A stretch of 64,000 nt of DNA from Diadophis punctatus similis (lineage: Eukaryota; Chordata; Lepidosauria; Squamata; Dipsadidae), in contig JALIGW010000021.1 in the NCBI GenBank assembly GCA_023053685.1, forward strand, positions 13,559,554 through 13,623,553, written 5' to 3'. The notes beneath the pieces are model-generated. The model had not been told where the DNA came from and made no database searches. It was given only the letters and a program-made list of their open reading frames with translations. The first letter of the stretch is position 1. Each line of letters starts with the position of its first letter. The position numbers were made by a program, and so were the translations under genes. Below, in pieces: positions 1-10,225 of this stretch.

Positions 1-158
1 GCCCCACAGGCTGGAACTGAAAGATAAGGCCAACAATTTTGGTCTGCAGAATGTTGCTGGAGGCGGGAGAGGTGAAAAATGGGGCGCACAGATGCCCCAG
101 GAGGCAAAAAAGCGGTTGAAAACTGCCTGTTTTTCACCTCCCCCCGCCTCCAGAAGAT
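1..158. repeat. Imperfect hairpin with GC-rich arms
   Basis: Bases 57-79 (ctggaggcgggagaggtg...) recur as the reverse complement at 130-153 around a ~50-base loop. The arms are near perfect apart from a small length difference. This could be a truncated foldback MITE; the family was not recognised. Confidence 0.5.
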
Positions 159-209
159 TGATAGAGAAATAGAAATAGAAAGAGAAAGAGAGAGAGAGAG
201 AGAGAAACA

Positions 210-245
<36 letters not shown>

Positions 246-346
246 TGTATGTATGTATGTATACATACATACATATTTATATTTATATTTATATTTATAT
301 TTATATTTATATTTATATTTATATTTATATTTATATTTATATTTAT
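159..346. repeat. Compound microsatellite
   Basis: Consecutive GA-rich, (TATG)n, (CATA)n and (TTTATA)n tracts. Every open frame across it ([14 protein letters not shown]) is translated simple repeat. Confidence 0.95.
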
Positions 347-574
347 CAAGCTCCCTGGGGCTGAGAAGAATTGCTGCAAAACTGAGTTTCCTGAAGTGGA
401 CCACTAGACTCCTAAACAACTGAAAAAACAATCTAGTAAAAAGAAAAGTCAACCAAAAGAGCAACATGCAAACAAAAGCAAATAAAACACCCCCAGGAGC
501 AAAGCAAATTAAAGTTTAATTTGTGTGCATTGTTTAAAGAACTGTTAAATTGGCCACGCCCATCTAGTCCCATC

Positions 575-1071
575 TAGTATAAGATCACCATCTTTAAAGC
601 CCTTCATGGCTTAGGACCAGGATATCTCCGGGACCGCATTCTGCTGCATACTTCCCTCCGACCGGTTAGGGCCCACAGAGTTGGCCTCCTCCGGGTCCCG
701 TCAGCCAAGCAATGCCGGCTGGCGGGCCCCAGGGGGAGGGCCTTCTCTGTGGCTGGCCCCGTGCTCTGGAACCAACTCCCCCCGGAGACCCGAACCATCC
801 CCACTCTGCTGGCCTTCCGAAAGCCCGTTAAGACATGGCTCTTCCTGCAGGTGGGGGGGACAGCTTAACCCATCCGAGCTTACCCCCCAAGTATGTATGT
901 GGTTGAATGGATGGATGTTGTTGTTGTTTTTATATTGTCTTTTTAAATTTTGTACTGTTTTTAAATTTTTTGGAATTTTGTTTATTCTTGTATCTCTTAT
1001 GTTGTACGCCGCCCTGAGTCCTTTGGGAGTTGGGCGGCATATAAGAATAACAAAATAAATAAATAAATAAA
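575..1071 (+). mobile_element. L2/CR1-clade LINE 3' end
   Basis: Frame fragments read LRPVRAHRVGLLRVPSAKQC, then PRGRAFSVAGPVLWNQLPPE, then a KTWLF-like motif. This is the C-terminal signature of L2-type ORF2 proteins. The 3' UTR follows with gccgccctgagtcctttggg and an (AAAT)n tail. It is 5'-truncated and has no intact reverse transcriptase. Confidence 0.75.
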
Positions 1072-1152
1072 TGCCCACCCAGCCGGCCCGGCCCCCCAAC
1101 AGTCTGAGGGACTGTGAATTGGCCCCCTGTTTAAAAAGTTTGAGGACCCCTG
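1072..1152. mobile_element. hAT MITE end fragment
   Basis: It ends ...tttgaggacccctg, a hAT-type terminus, directly before gtctaggg, which is CR1 sequence. The other terminus is missing; the fragment abuts the L2 tail instead. Confidence 0.5.
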
Positions 1153-1236
1153 GTCTAGGGTCTCCTGATTGAGCAGGGGGTTGGACTAGAAGACCTCCAA
1201 GTTCCCTTCCATCTCTATTGTTATTGATTGATTTAG
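1153..1236 (+). mobile_element. CR1 LINE 3'-terminal fragment
   Basis: It carries gggggttggactagaaga and ttcccttccatctctattg, the extreme 3' end of CR1 in sense orientation, truncated on the left by the hAT fragment. Confidence 0.75.
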
Positions 1237-1372
1237 TTCTGACAAGTCCACTGGAACTGATAAAGCTTCTTGGATGAGAAGCGAAACATCTTCCACCTTC
1301 CTTCAAGAAAAAAAAAACCAGTCCAGATGTCTTTTGAAAAAGCACCTTTGACTTAAAATCTCCAGAGGCACT
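1237..1372 (+). mobile_element. Penelope-like element tail fragment
   Basis: It contains agcttcttggatgagaagcg and a degenerate agtccagatgtcttttgaaa, matching the 3' module seen in better copies at 12868-13745 and 34539-35147. Confidence 0.5.
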
Positions 1373-2090
1373 GCTTGGAAGGGGTTGTCACGCTCTTGAA
1401 CACTAGGCAGCCGCTGAAAAGTCCCATCACATTATGGATGGTAGCAGAGAGGAGAGAATAAAAGCAGAAAATAAAACTAGGATAACAAAGAAAGACCAGG
1501 AGCGGTCAAACTAAAGGGGCATTAAACCAGAATGCTGGCTGAGAGGCCTTGGTAAATTACAGGTATTATAAAATTCATAGGAAAAAAAGGAGAATGTGCA
1601 GAGATTTTGATCCCTTAATGATGCCGGCAGCATTCAGTTTGTCCCACTCTTGAGAAATACATCGCTTAACTATTTTTCCCTTCATTCTCTAAAATGCCTG
1701 AGAAACAATTTGTGCTTGATGCCGGCAGAACAGCCACGGACTCTGAGATCGTTCTGCCAAAATGCCCATCACAGATACATGCTGATTACATGACAATTCC
1801 TCCCCTATTTCAAACATCGTACAGAGTGAAATTTGTGTTCACGTTGATTGCCTGACAGTCACCTTAACTTTCCGTGTGTTCAGTGCTTTTCTTGAAAACT
1901 TCGAGCAAGGATTAAATGAACGATATTAACCGAATGGCCTACTGCCTATGGAATAATGGATGGGTCTGAAATTCTCTCATTTTGTTGCCAAATACACATG
2001 TGTGAGAACACACACATTTTCCTAAGGCATAGTGCGCAGTTGTAACAACATCAACAGGAATCCATCATCATCATCCATAATTATCACCAT
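1373..2090. other. Intronic sequence, nothing recognised
   Basis: Mostly unique-looking sequence inside the last ENOX1 intron. No open frame with coding character, no splice pair and no repeat family identified. Confidence 0.5.
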
Positions 2091-2095
2091 CATAG

Positions 2096-2338
2096 GAGCC
2101 GAGGTGGCGCAGTGGTTAAATGCTGCAACTGCAGGCTGACTGCTAGTTCAGCAGTTCAGCTGTTCAAATCTCACCAGGCTCAAGGTTGACTCAGCCTTCC
2201 ATCCTTCCGAGGTGGGTAAAATGAGGACCCAGATTGTTGGGGACAATATGCTGAACTCTGTAAACCGCTTAGAGAGGGCTGGAAAGCACTATGAAGCGGT
2301 ATATAAGTCTAAGTGCTATTGCTATTGCTATTGTGTGT
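2096..2338 (+). mobile_element. tRNA-derived SINE (family 1), full length
   Basis: It starts gagccgaggtggcgcagtgg, which contains a pol III A-box. The B-box is ttcaaatctc. The body has the shared caaggttgactcagcctt and aaaccgcttagagagg blocks and the tail is (GCTATT)n. It resembles the widespread squamate SINE often called Squam1; the name is tentative. Confidence 0.85.
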
Positions 2339-2789
2339 AGCAGTTTCACAGTAATCTACAAATGAACCTATCTAAATCTAAAATCTAGAGAAAATCTCCC
2401 AGAAAACCAACGATTTATATATTGGAATCAAGAGGGCAGGAAAAAAAAAAGAGTATATTTTCAGTCAAACTTACATACTCAAATTTCCAAATGTTATTCC
2501 ATTTAAGCTATGAGCAATATAAATTGGCACATATTTTTACCGGCATGTGTTTTTAGACTTCGGTTAACTTGGCTTCAATCAACCTTATCATCTATCTAAC
2601 TTCCGCTCTGTTCTTCAAAGTTATGGAAGCTCCTGGGGATTCTTCACCCCTGGAAAGTCCACCAAGGTGGACCCAAGTAGCAGAGACTTTTTGCCTATGT
2701 CAATGTTTTTACCCAGTTATAGGTAAAAGATCTCCAGAAGTTGTGGCTGCTCCATCACTGGAAGTTTTGTAAGAAGAGATTGGACAATG

Positions 2790-2790
<1 letters not shown>
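2339..2790. other. Intronic sequence, nothing recognised
   Basis: AT-rich; I see no family or exon here. Confidence 0.4.
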
Positions 2791-2791
<1 letters not shown>

Positions 2792-2879
<88 letters not shown>

Positions 2880-2963
2880 AAGAAGAAGAAGAAGAAGAAG
2901 AAGAAGAAGAAGAAGAAGAAGAAGAAGAAGAAGAAGAAGAAGAAGAAGAAGAAGAAGAAGAAG

Positions 2964-3000
<37 letters not shown>
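2792..3000. repeat. (TAA)n(GAA)n(CAA)n compound trinucleotide array
   Basis: Pure TAA to 2851, GAA to 2964 and CAA to 3000. It abuts the 3' terminus of a minus-strand CR1, so it is that element's expanded 3' tail. Poly-Asn, poly-Lys and poly-Ser frames over it are artefacts. Confidence 0.95.
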
Positions 3001-3545
3001 GAGTTGGAAGTGACCTTGGAGGTCTTCTAGTCCAACCCCCTGCCTCGGCAGGAAACCCAACACTACTTCAGATAAATGGTTATCCAACATCTTCTTAAAA
3101 ATTTCCAGTGTTGGAGCATTCACAACTTCTGGAGGCAAGCTGTTCCACTGATTAATTGTCCTAACTGTGAGGAAATTTCTCCTTAGTTCTAAGTTGCTTC
3201 TCTCCTTGTTTAGTGTCCACCCATTGCTTCTTGTCCTGCCTTCAGGTGCTTTGGAAAATAGTTTGACTCCCTCTTCTTTGTGGCAACCGCTGAGATATTA
3301 GAACACTGCTATCATGTCTCCCCTGATCCTTCTCTTCACTAGACTAGCCATGCTCAGTTCCTGCAACCGTTCTTCATATGTTTTAGCTTCCAGTCCCCTA
3401 ATCCTCTTTGTTGCTCTTCTCTGCACTCTTTCTAGAGTCGTAACATCTTTTCTGCATAGTGGCGACCAAAACTGAATGCAGTATTCCAAGTGTGGCCTTA
3501 CCAAGGCATTATAAAGTAGTATTAACACTTTGCGTGACTTTGGAT
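3001..3545 (-). mobile_element. CR1 LINE, 5'-truncated 3' portion
   Basis: The minus strand encodes the ORF2 C-terminus, including [30 protein letters not shown] and [15 protein letters not shown], and ends in the standard 3' UTR (gttggaagtgaccttggagg on the plus strand). The frame is broken several times. Confidence 0.9.
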
Positions 3546-3645
3546 TGTCTGAAATGGTACAGGTTCTCCCTGCTTGAACAGGAGGTTGGACTAGAAGACC
3601 TCCAAGGTCTCTTCCAACTTTGTTATTATTTTATTCTATTATGAT
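3546..3645 (+). mobile_element. CR1 3'-terminal fragment in inverted orientation
   Basis: Sense 3' end (aggaggttggactagaagac, then cttccaactttgttattatt) joined directly to the 5' edge of the minus-strand CR1, so the two 3' ends point away from each other. Confidence 0.75.
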
Positions 3646-3660
3646 CAATCAATTAGAATC

Positions 3661-3926
3661 TGTTGCGTCCCCTCAGGATGCCGGTTTACCTCAGGACTGT
3701 TCCTGATTGGCCAGAGCGGGCGCTGTTTGGGAGCGGGAGTTTAAAGGCTTCCTATTGGCTGGCACGTCTGACAGCCGGCTATAAAAGAGCTGTCAGACGC
3801 GGCTGAGGCGCGGGTTGCTTTCTACTGAGTTGTTGCTGGTTGCTTTTAGCTGCTGTTCTGTTAGCCTTAATAAAGGCCTGTTGGCTTTTCATTTGTCTCG
3901 CCTCAGTTCTTATGCCCGAGCGGACA
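3661..3926 (+). mobile_element. Solo LTR of an endogenous LTR retroelement
   Basis: Begins TGTTGCGTCC and ends GAGCGGACA (TGT...ACA). It holds an inverted CCAAT box (cctattggctgg), a TATA box (ctataaaagag, 3779-3788), a polyadenylation signal AATAAA (3869-3874) and a T/GT-rich stretch after it. No internal coding region adjoins, so it is a solo LTR. An 8-base TTAGAATC occurs just before it and again two bases after it; whether this is the target duplication is unclear. Confidence 0.7.
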
Positions 3927-3943
3927 TTTTAGAATCAATCAGA

Positions 3944-4342
3944 ATAGAGCTGGAAGGGACCTGGGAAGTCTTCTAGTCCAGCCCCTTGCTCAAGCAGGAA
4001 ACCCTATACAATTTCAGACAAGTGACTATCCAGTCTCTTCTTAAAAACCTCCAGTGATGGAGCGCCTGTAATTTCTGGAGGCAAGCTAGTCCTTGTTTTC
4101 TCTAAACTGACCAAACCCAAATCCCGCAACCATATGTTTTTATCTCCTTTAATCATCGCTGAACTTTTTCCAGAGTCTCAACATCTTTTTTGTAACGTGG
4201 TGACCAAAACTAGATGCCGCATTCCAGGTGTGGCCTTACTAAGGATTTACAAAGCGGAGCTAATACTTCACACGGTTTTGATTCTATGCCTCTGTTTATA
4301 CAAACAGATCTTGATGCCTGGATTTCAATGCAGTAAAGAATG
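3944..4342 (-). mobile_element. CR1 LINE 3' portion, older copy
   Basis: Plus strand opens agaatagagctggaagggac. Several indels separate it from the copy at 3001-3545, so it is more diverged. Only the ORF2 tail and 3' UTR are present. Confidence 0.85.
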
Positions 4343-4581
4343 AATTGTTGTAAAGTGATAGAAAGGATCAGATATAGAGGACACCCAAGGAATCCTCTTA
4401 ATCACATTTAGGGTTACTTGCCGCCGGGATCTGTGTTTTAACCTCAGCAAAAAGCAGGGACGAAGATCTAAAGCCATTCTATTTGCATTTTGGGGGGAAA
4501 TAGGGGACTGGAGAATCTACTGCCTACCTCATCTCATTTTTCTTAATTTCAAACCCCCCGAAAGTTATAAATCCAATTTAC

Positions 4582-4667
4582 CCGAGAGTCCAGCTGCTGC
4601 ATATACGACCAGAGATATTCAATATTAGCTCCGAAAGGATGAACGTGGAGGAATGTTGATATGATAC
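4582..4667 (-). CDS. ENOX1: ENOX1 penultimate coding exon
   Basis: An 86-base exon: GT completing Gly, then 28 codons, IISTFLHVHPFGANIEYLWS followed by YMQQLDSR, then a CGG|GTAAAT donor in phase 0. The acceptor reads ttttaaaacag, with a weak pyrimidine tract. The stretch is very close to vertebrate ENOX1 and lies in the C-terminal block that ends the protein. About 44 more residues (ISANEIEM... in other vertebrates) should follow in a last exon. I read the minus strand from 4581 to 1 and did not find them, so that exon and the 3' UTR should lie outside the window. Confidence 0.94.
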
Positions 4668-4840
4668 CTGTTTTAAAATGAAATTTTTAAAAAAACCTGT
4701 GATAATTGATTCAGGCCATACAGAATAGGATAAAATAATTATTGTACATAAATGCATCTGAATTTCATTCAAAAGTCAGCACTTGTGTTTCTGAAGCAAT
4801 TCAGCAAGAAGATGAATTTCAAACCAAAGCCTTAGAGTTC

Positions 4841-5380
4841 AAGAATTAAGAGTTCATATCCAAGTGACGAAAAAAAAAAAAGATAAAAGTGATCATTAAA
4901 TGAAAGACATGCTGGAAACATTTTTGCAGCTTTGCATGTTATGTCTGATTTGCCCACCAAAATTTGTAGGCATTCGAATAATAAAATTCTTGCTTCTTTT
5001 TTTTTTTACTTCTTTGGTGGCTCTGGTTAGGAACACGTGTTGGCTATCAACCCCGTTCAGCATTAGCCTGCCTTGAATTTTTTTAAAATAATTTCAGCAT
5101 GGGTTACATCAAGAATTAAGAGTTCATATCCAAGTGACGAAAAAAAAAAAAGATAAAAGTGATCATTAAATGAAAGACATGCTGGAAACATTTTTGCAGC
5201 TTTGCATGTTATGTCTGATTTGCCCACCAAAATTTGTAGGCATTCGAATAATAAAATTCTTGCTTCTTTTTTTTTTTACTTCTTTGGTGGCTCTGGTTAG
5301 GAACACGTGTTGGCTATCAACCCCGTTCAGCATTAGCCTGCCTTGAATTTTTTTAAAATAATTTCAGCATGGGTTACATC
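4841..5380. repeat. Perfect 270-bp tandem duplication
   Basis: 4841-5110 and 5111-5380 are identical wherever compared, including two homopolymer runs. Both units begin aagaattaagagttcatatc and end gggttacatc. The unit itself is unique-looking intron sequence about 170 bases upstream (in transcription) of the ENOX1 penultimate exon. Confidence 0.95.
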
Positions 5381-5644
5381 CAGATTCAGATTAGCAAGCA
5401 AATTAAACCACGTTTTTTTCCCCATTTATATTTTTCTCATTTTGAAAACCTTTTGCAGATCTCGTGCAACCAACAGAAGCTAGCACAGACGATCAATGAA
5501 TTAATTTAAAGGGAGAAAAAAATAGCTTTCTTCCCCATAAATTAACTTTGTCTCTGCTAGCAGCAAGGGTCTACAAAAATCGAGCTTGGTCATATGGATG
5601 GCCGCAGAGAAAATTCAGTCAACGGATAGCTACAGAGAATATAT

Positions 5645-5715
5645 ACAGGTAGTTCTCAACTTACGACCCGTTCCTTTAGTGACCATTTGAAGCATGATTC
5701 AAGTATCAAAAAACA
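5645..5715. mobile_element. Tigger-like MITE terminal fragment
   Basis: tacaggtagttctcaactta followed by cctttagtgaccatttgaag. One terminus and a short subterminal piece only. Confidence 0.6.
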
Positions 5716-5950
5716 GAGAAAAGGAACTCTAAAGATTCCCCGTTAACAATTCACTGGTGTGTAAACAATAGCCATCAATTCTCAACCAGCATGTCTACAT
5801 TTTAGGCAGATGTATTAAACCCAGATTCAAAAAGGGCCATTTTTTTTGAGCGTTTGCATGACTTTCCAAAAAGAATTATATTTCCCTGGCAGCTACAAAT
5901 AACCAGCAGACAATTAAGGCCTGTCAATTAATGAAAGCTATGGTTGCACG

Positions 5951-6355
5951 CAGGGGTGGGCTTCAAATTTTTTAGCAAGGCGTTCTCTATCCGGTTGCTG
6001 GGTGGGCGTGGCCATGGTGGGCCACTAGTCGGCCTCCTGCACCACAGCGGGGGAGGTGTTTTTGCCCTCCCCGGGCTCCGGAGGCTTTCTTCGAGCCTCC
6101 GGGAGGGCAAAAACAGACACGTTTCTGGCCTTCCCAAACTTCCGGTAGGCCCGTTTTTTGCCCTCCCTGAGCCTCCGCGCACGCCCTGCACTTACCTGCA
6201 TCCAAAACGGGCCGTGTGGGGACTCCTGGGAGGGGAGGGGCAGGGTGAGGTGGGCGTGGCCAGCCAGGAATGGGATTTGGGGGTTCTCCGCACTGCACAG
6301 AATCTTAGCTAGAGGTTCTCCCGAACCCCTGCGAACCCACAGCAGCCCACCCCTG
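5951..6355. mobile_element. hAT MITE, complete, with 8-bp TSD
   Basis: Starts CAGGGGTGGGCTTCAAAT and ends GCAGCCCACCCCTG as an inverted repeat. Flanks are GTTGCACG (5943-5950) and GTTGCATG (6356-6363), an 8-bp target duplication with one mismatch. The 405-bp GC-rich interior has no transposase frame, so the element is non-autonomous. Confidence 0.88.
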
Positions 6356-6423
6356 GTTGCATGACATGTTACTGAAGAAAGCCAGGATCAGATGCACGAA
6401 CAAACAACCTTTTTACCTCTGCC

Positions 6424-6481
6424 CTTTTATTTATTTGGAAATTCTTCTATGCCGCCCTACTCCCTAAGGACTCAGGGCGGA
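6424..6481 (-). mobile_element. L2-like LINE 3' tail fragment
   Basis: ttatttatttgg, then gccgccctactccctaagga, then ctcagggcgg: the reverse complement of the 3' UTR seen at 980-1070. Confidence 0.55.
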
Positions 6482-6669
6482 CCCTTGAGGTTCTTCAACC
6501 AAGTTTTGTGACTCATCTGAATCCAGCATAGCTACCACCTGAAGCCCTAGAGACTCAGCGATTAGAGACCATGTCTCTAAACTATGGATTAATGAATCCT
6601 TGCAAACCCCCCCCCCCCAAAAGAATGCTTTGGCAGGTGGATCTGAAAATCCTGAATGAAACACAAAGT

Positions 6670-6911
6670 TCATGAGATCATCATCTTCTTTTAATGACCC
6701 ATAATCCCTTGCGGGGTGGAGTCCGGGCAACTGAATGGAGCTGAGTGTTTGCTGGCCGGATGCCCTTCCTGTTGCCATTGCGGAGTTTTGTCCAGCAGAT
6801 ATATTCTCATTGTGCCCAGAGAGAGAAACATCTGCCTCTACCTAGGATCGAACCCACAGCCTCCTGATTGTGCGGCGAGAGCTCCACCTCTAGGCCACCA
6901 CACCACTCCAC
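6670..6911 (-). mobile_element. tRNA-derived SINE (family 2), full length
   Basis: The minus strand begins gtggtggcctagaggtggag (A-box) and continues with ggttcgatcctaggtagag (B-box). A conserved body (gggcatccggccagcaaaca) follows, and the 3' end reads gggattatgggtcattaaaa plus GATGAT. Its body differs from family 1. Confidence 0.85.
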
Positions 6912-7181
6912 TCCACGAAGTTCATGAGATGTTTCCACCAAATCATTAAGGGCCACTTCCAGTTCTTTCCATAAAGGGCTACATTTCATGGATTTATGAA
7001 AAATGTTTAGTTTCAGTGACATGTTTTTTTATTTCTTAACGTAGCCAACTTATCCAAATTTAGGGGGATTCCAGCTCTTTCCTGGGGTCTCTCACCCACT
7101 GAAACCCAGAATACTTCCGTGGGCTGATTCTTCCTCTCGAAGATATGAGCAACATTATGCTTGGAAAAAGGAGCATCTTAC

Positions 7182-7284
7182 CTATCAACAAAGCCTCTTT
7201 CTCTGATTTTAGTGGCTGGCTTCGCTTCTCTGCATTTTTTTCTCTGTCTTGGTTGACCAATGGCACTGTCAACCCATTGATTTC
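7182..7284 (-). CDS. ENOX1: ENOX1 coding exon (linker to terminal block)
   Basis: This 103-base exon starts in phase 0 after ccttatag and ends with one base of a split Gly codon before a GTAAGA donor. It encodes EINGLTVPLVNQDRE through KRSQPLKSEKEALLIG. SEKEALL(I/V)G is the conserved entry into the C-terminal globular block shared by ENOX1 and ENOX2; the preceding LVNQDRE segment is ENOX1-like. The split Gly completes exactly with the GT that opens the exon at 4582-4667, so phase confirms the order. Intron lengths on either side are about 12.3 kb upstream and 2.5 kb downstream. Confidence 0.94.
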
Positions 7285-7845
7285 CTATAAGGTTGAAAAA
7301 ACAAAATTAAATAAAACAGCTCCGTCTGTGGAATACATCCATGTCAATAAGCACTGCTGGCATTCTTCCTCTCTCTATATAAAAAAAAGAACATTACTTT
7401 AATTTCCAGCTACAGGCAAGACAATTATAAATTATTGATCTGTTTTCCAACGCTCGGTAATTCCCAACGGGATCTAAGGAAAAAAAAAAACATTTTTTTT
7501 TCTTTCTCTCTCCATCTCTTAATTGCCTATAGCTGAAAAAAGGTCCAGATTGAGCAATAAAGAAGAATATCTTTTTTTTAAATCATCTGCCCTTTGTCGA
7601 ATAAAATTGACATCCGCTCTGGATTATCCCAATCTCAAGATAAGTATAGGATAAACTAATGGATAACAGCATGTCCAATTTTTTTCGTATTCACAGTTCT
7701 TGCAGTGGGGGGTGGATACAGAAAGCTGTGAATAATTTACAATCTTGGGGTGAAAATAACCCATTTTCCACGGAATGATACAACTTTGGTAAGAAGAAAT
7801 TATCACTTTCCAAAACAGCACAATAACAACTTCCCCTGCATTTCC

Positions 7846-8236
7846 AGGCAGTCCTCAAACTTACAACAGTTCATTTAGTGACCGTTCGAAGTTACAGGGC
7901 ACTGAAGAAAGTGACTTATGACCATTTTTCACACTTACGACCTTTGTAGTTTCCCTACAGTCATGTGATCGGATGCTTGGCAACCGACTCATACTTATGA
8001 CCGTTGCTGTGTCCCAAAGTCACGTGATCCCTTTTTGCGACCTTCTGGTCAGCAAAATCCATGGGGAAGCCAGATTCACTTAACAACCGTATGACTAATT
8101 TGCCAACTGCGGTGATTCACTTAACAACGGTGGTGAGAAAGGTCATAAAATGGGGCAAAACTCACTGAACAAATGTCTCACTTAACAACAGAAATGTTGG
8201 CCTCAATTGTGGTCGTAATTCTAGGCCTACCTGTAG
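7846..8236. mobile_element. Tigger/pogo-like MITE, near full length
   Basis: The ends are inverted copies (aggcagtcctcaaacttaca ... aggcctacctgtag). The family is recognised by tacaggtagtcctcgactta termini that include the TA target dinucleotide. Its interior is made of short motifs that recur in both directions (cacttaacaac, gtcacgtgatc, gtcataagt), so the whole unit can fold back. It carries no transposase. The TIR sequence and TA target point to Tc1/mariner Tigger-like elements; this is inferred from recalled Tigger termini. Confidence 0.75.
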
Positions 8237-8397
8237 TCTTTTACAGAGGCAGATAATTTCATTACAGTCAAAAACTCCTTAGGTCAATGTATTTGATTTA
8301 CATCAATTTATTTAAATTATAGATCAAAGTTCTGTAATTTAAATAAAAATGGTGCTAAACTCTTATGGGCTTCAGTTCACAATGAACTCCCATGCTC
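8237..8397. other. AT-rich spacer between two MITEs
   Basis: No recognised feature. Confidence 0.4.
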
Positions 8398-8786
8398 ATA
8401 CACCCTCGACTTACGACCTCAACTGAGTCCAACATTTCTGTCGCTAAGCAAGACAGCGATTAAGTGAACTTTGCCCCGTTTTTCGACCTTTCTGGCAACT
8501 GTTGTTAAGTGAATCATTGCATATGCTAAGTCAGTAACATGGCCATTAAGTGAATCTGGCTTCCCCGTCGGCTTTGCTTCTTCAGAAGATCGCCAAAGGG
8601 GACCACACGACCACAGAATGCTGCAACTGTCATAAGTCCATGCCAGTTGCCAGGCCTCTGAATTCTGATCACATGACCACGGGAATGCTGCAATGGACGT
8701 AAGTGTGAAAAACAGTCATAAGTCACTTTTTTTCAGTCCTGTTGCTATTTCTAATGAATTGTTGTAAGTCAAGGACTATCGGTAGT
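8398..8786. mobile_element. Tigger-like MITE, near full length
   Basis: accctcgacttacgacctca at the left and gttgtaagtcaaggactatc at the right. Same internal order as 13810-14215. Confidence 0.75.
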
Positions 8787-9380
8787 TTCGAGAGTGTACT
8801 TCAGAGCTGTGCAAGCGACGAGTCAGGTTTGACTCATGGAGAATCTTGTTTGCAAAGTTCTCCCCGTTAACGCGGGGGAAAAAACCCCAAGCTTTTTTTC
8901 CGGATTTCGAGAGAGGCGCTTTGCACGCACCAACTACACGTTGCAAAACCTCTTTTCCTAAGCCTTTGCACGGCCCCTTTGGATCACGCAACCGTCGACA
9001 CCCGGATGCTTACAAAACACATTAAAGGCAAAATGCAAGCTTTAGGAAAAAAAGAGGCAGGCAGTGCAAACGTAAGCTTGAAAGTGGGTTAAAAGAAGAA
9101 CCAGGAAAATGGGTCAGGAGCTGGGAATAAAATGTCCTTTTTAAAAGATTTTCTCAGGAAAATCGAAGAGGGGGAAATAATTGTGGATTTTTTAAAAAAA
9201 AAACTCTATAATAAAAGTTTCTTTTCCAGAAAACGTGTCCGGGAAAATTAAAGGTGGGAATATATTTATTTATTACATTTCTGCGCTGTCCATCTCCTTT
9301 GCAAGGTGACTTGCAAGTTATAAAAACCATTTTTAAAAAAAATCCCGAAAAGATTAAAATACGCGGAATGCATTGAATAT
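8787..9380. other. Intronic sequence, nothing recognised
   Basis: Unique-looking sequence with no exon or repeat identified. Confidence 0.4.
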
Positions 9381-9381
9381 G

Positions 9382-9655
9382 TACGGGCGGTTCCTCGACT
9401 TGCAACAGTTCATTTAGTGACCATTCAAAGTTACAACGGGAGTGAAACAAGTGACTTATGTTTTCATACTTAGGACCGTTGCAGCATCCCCGTGGTCACG
9501 TGATCAAAATTCAGGCAGTTGGCAACTGGCATGGACTTATGACAGTTGCAGTGTCCCGGGGTCACGTGTTCCCCTTTTGTGACCTTCTGACCAGCAATGT
9601 CAATGGGGAAGCCAGATTCACTTAACAACTCGGTTTACTGACTTATCAACTACTC
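9382..9655. mobile_element. Tigger-like MITE, truncated
   Basis: Left terminus present (tacgggcggttcctcgactt). The sequence stops at the ttaacaactcgg block, with about 130 bases lost on the right. Confidence 0.7.
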
Positions 9656-9665
9656 TACCCTACGC

Positions 9666-9714
9666 TAGTCCAGTCCAGTCCAGTCCAGTCCAGACCAGAC
9701 CAGACCAGACCAGT
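9666..9714. repeat. (CAGTC)n/(CAGAC)n pentanucleotide array
   Basis: Five-base periodicity switching from agtcc to agacc units midway. Confidence 0.9.
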
Positions 9715-9797
9715 CTAGAGTAGCCATGTATTGCAAAATTAAGGAGTTTTCATCAGGACTGCTGGTTGGTGTTCTTTTGAACTTCATGCTAAATTTG

Positions 9798-10225
9798 AAT
9801 CATAGAGTCATAGGGCCGGAAGGGACGTTGGAGGTCTTCTACTCCAACCCTTTGCTCAAGGTAGGTGACTTTATGGCATCCTGGATGAACATCTATGGAG
9901 ATTCTCAGTCCTCCAGGTTCATGGTTGTCCCAAAGGTGCTTTTTTTCAAGAGTCAACTGGACTTGAAGACGTTTCGCTTCTCATCCAAGAAGGTTCTTCA
10001 GAAGCTTCAGAACTGTTCTCTAGAACAGGAAGAAGCCTCCTGGATGAGAAGTGAAACGTCTTCAAAGAAAAACCAAGAAAGTCCAGTTGCCTCTTGAGAA
10101 AGCACCTTTGGGACGCCCTGAATGAATGGCTGCCCACTCTTTTCTCACCACCACTACTCTGGGTGGCAGGCTTTCCCATGGATTAATTGTTCTCACTGTC
10201 AGGTAATTTCTTCTTAGTAAAACTT
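9798..10225 (-). mobile_element. CR1 fragment split by a foldback element
   Basis: CR1 3' end at 9798-9862 (gggccggaagggacgttgga) stops at ctcaag and resumes at about 10126 (gctgcccactcttttctcac ... ttgttctcactgtcagg). The interruption is the Penelope-tail foldback described separately. Confidence 0.7.
9890..10125. mobile_element. Penelope-like tail as an inverted repeat
   Basis: Arm 1 (about 9892-10000: ggttgtcccaaaggtgct, then ttgaagacgtttcgcttctc) is repeated as the reverse complement in arm 2 (about 10030-10118: gatgagaagtgaaacgtctt, then aagcacctttggga). It sits inside CR1. Confidence 0.65.

Noticed and set aside
2096..2170. tRNA-like sequence with A and B boxes
   Set aside because: It is the head of a SINE: no complete cloverleaf, followed by a SINE body and tail, and repeated at many sites.
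1..4581. Searched for the last ENOX1 exon
   Set aside because: No minus-strand frame resembling the expected C-terminus; the region is repeats and intron.
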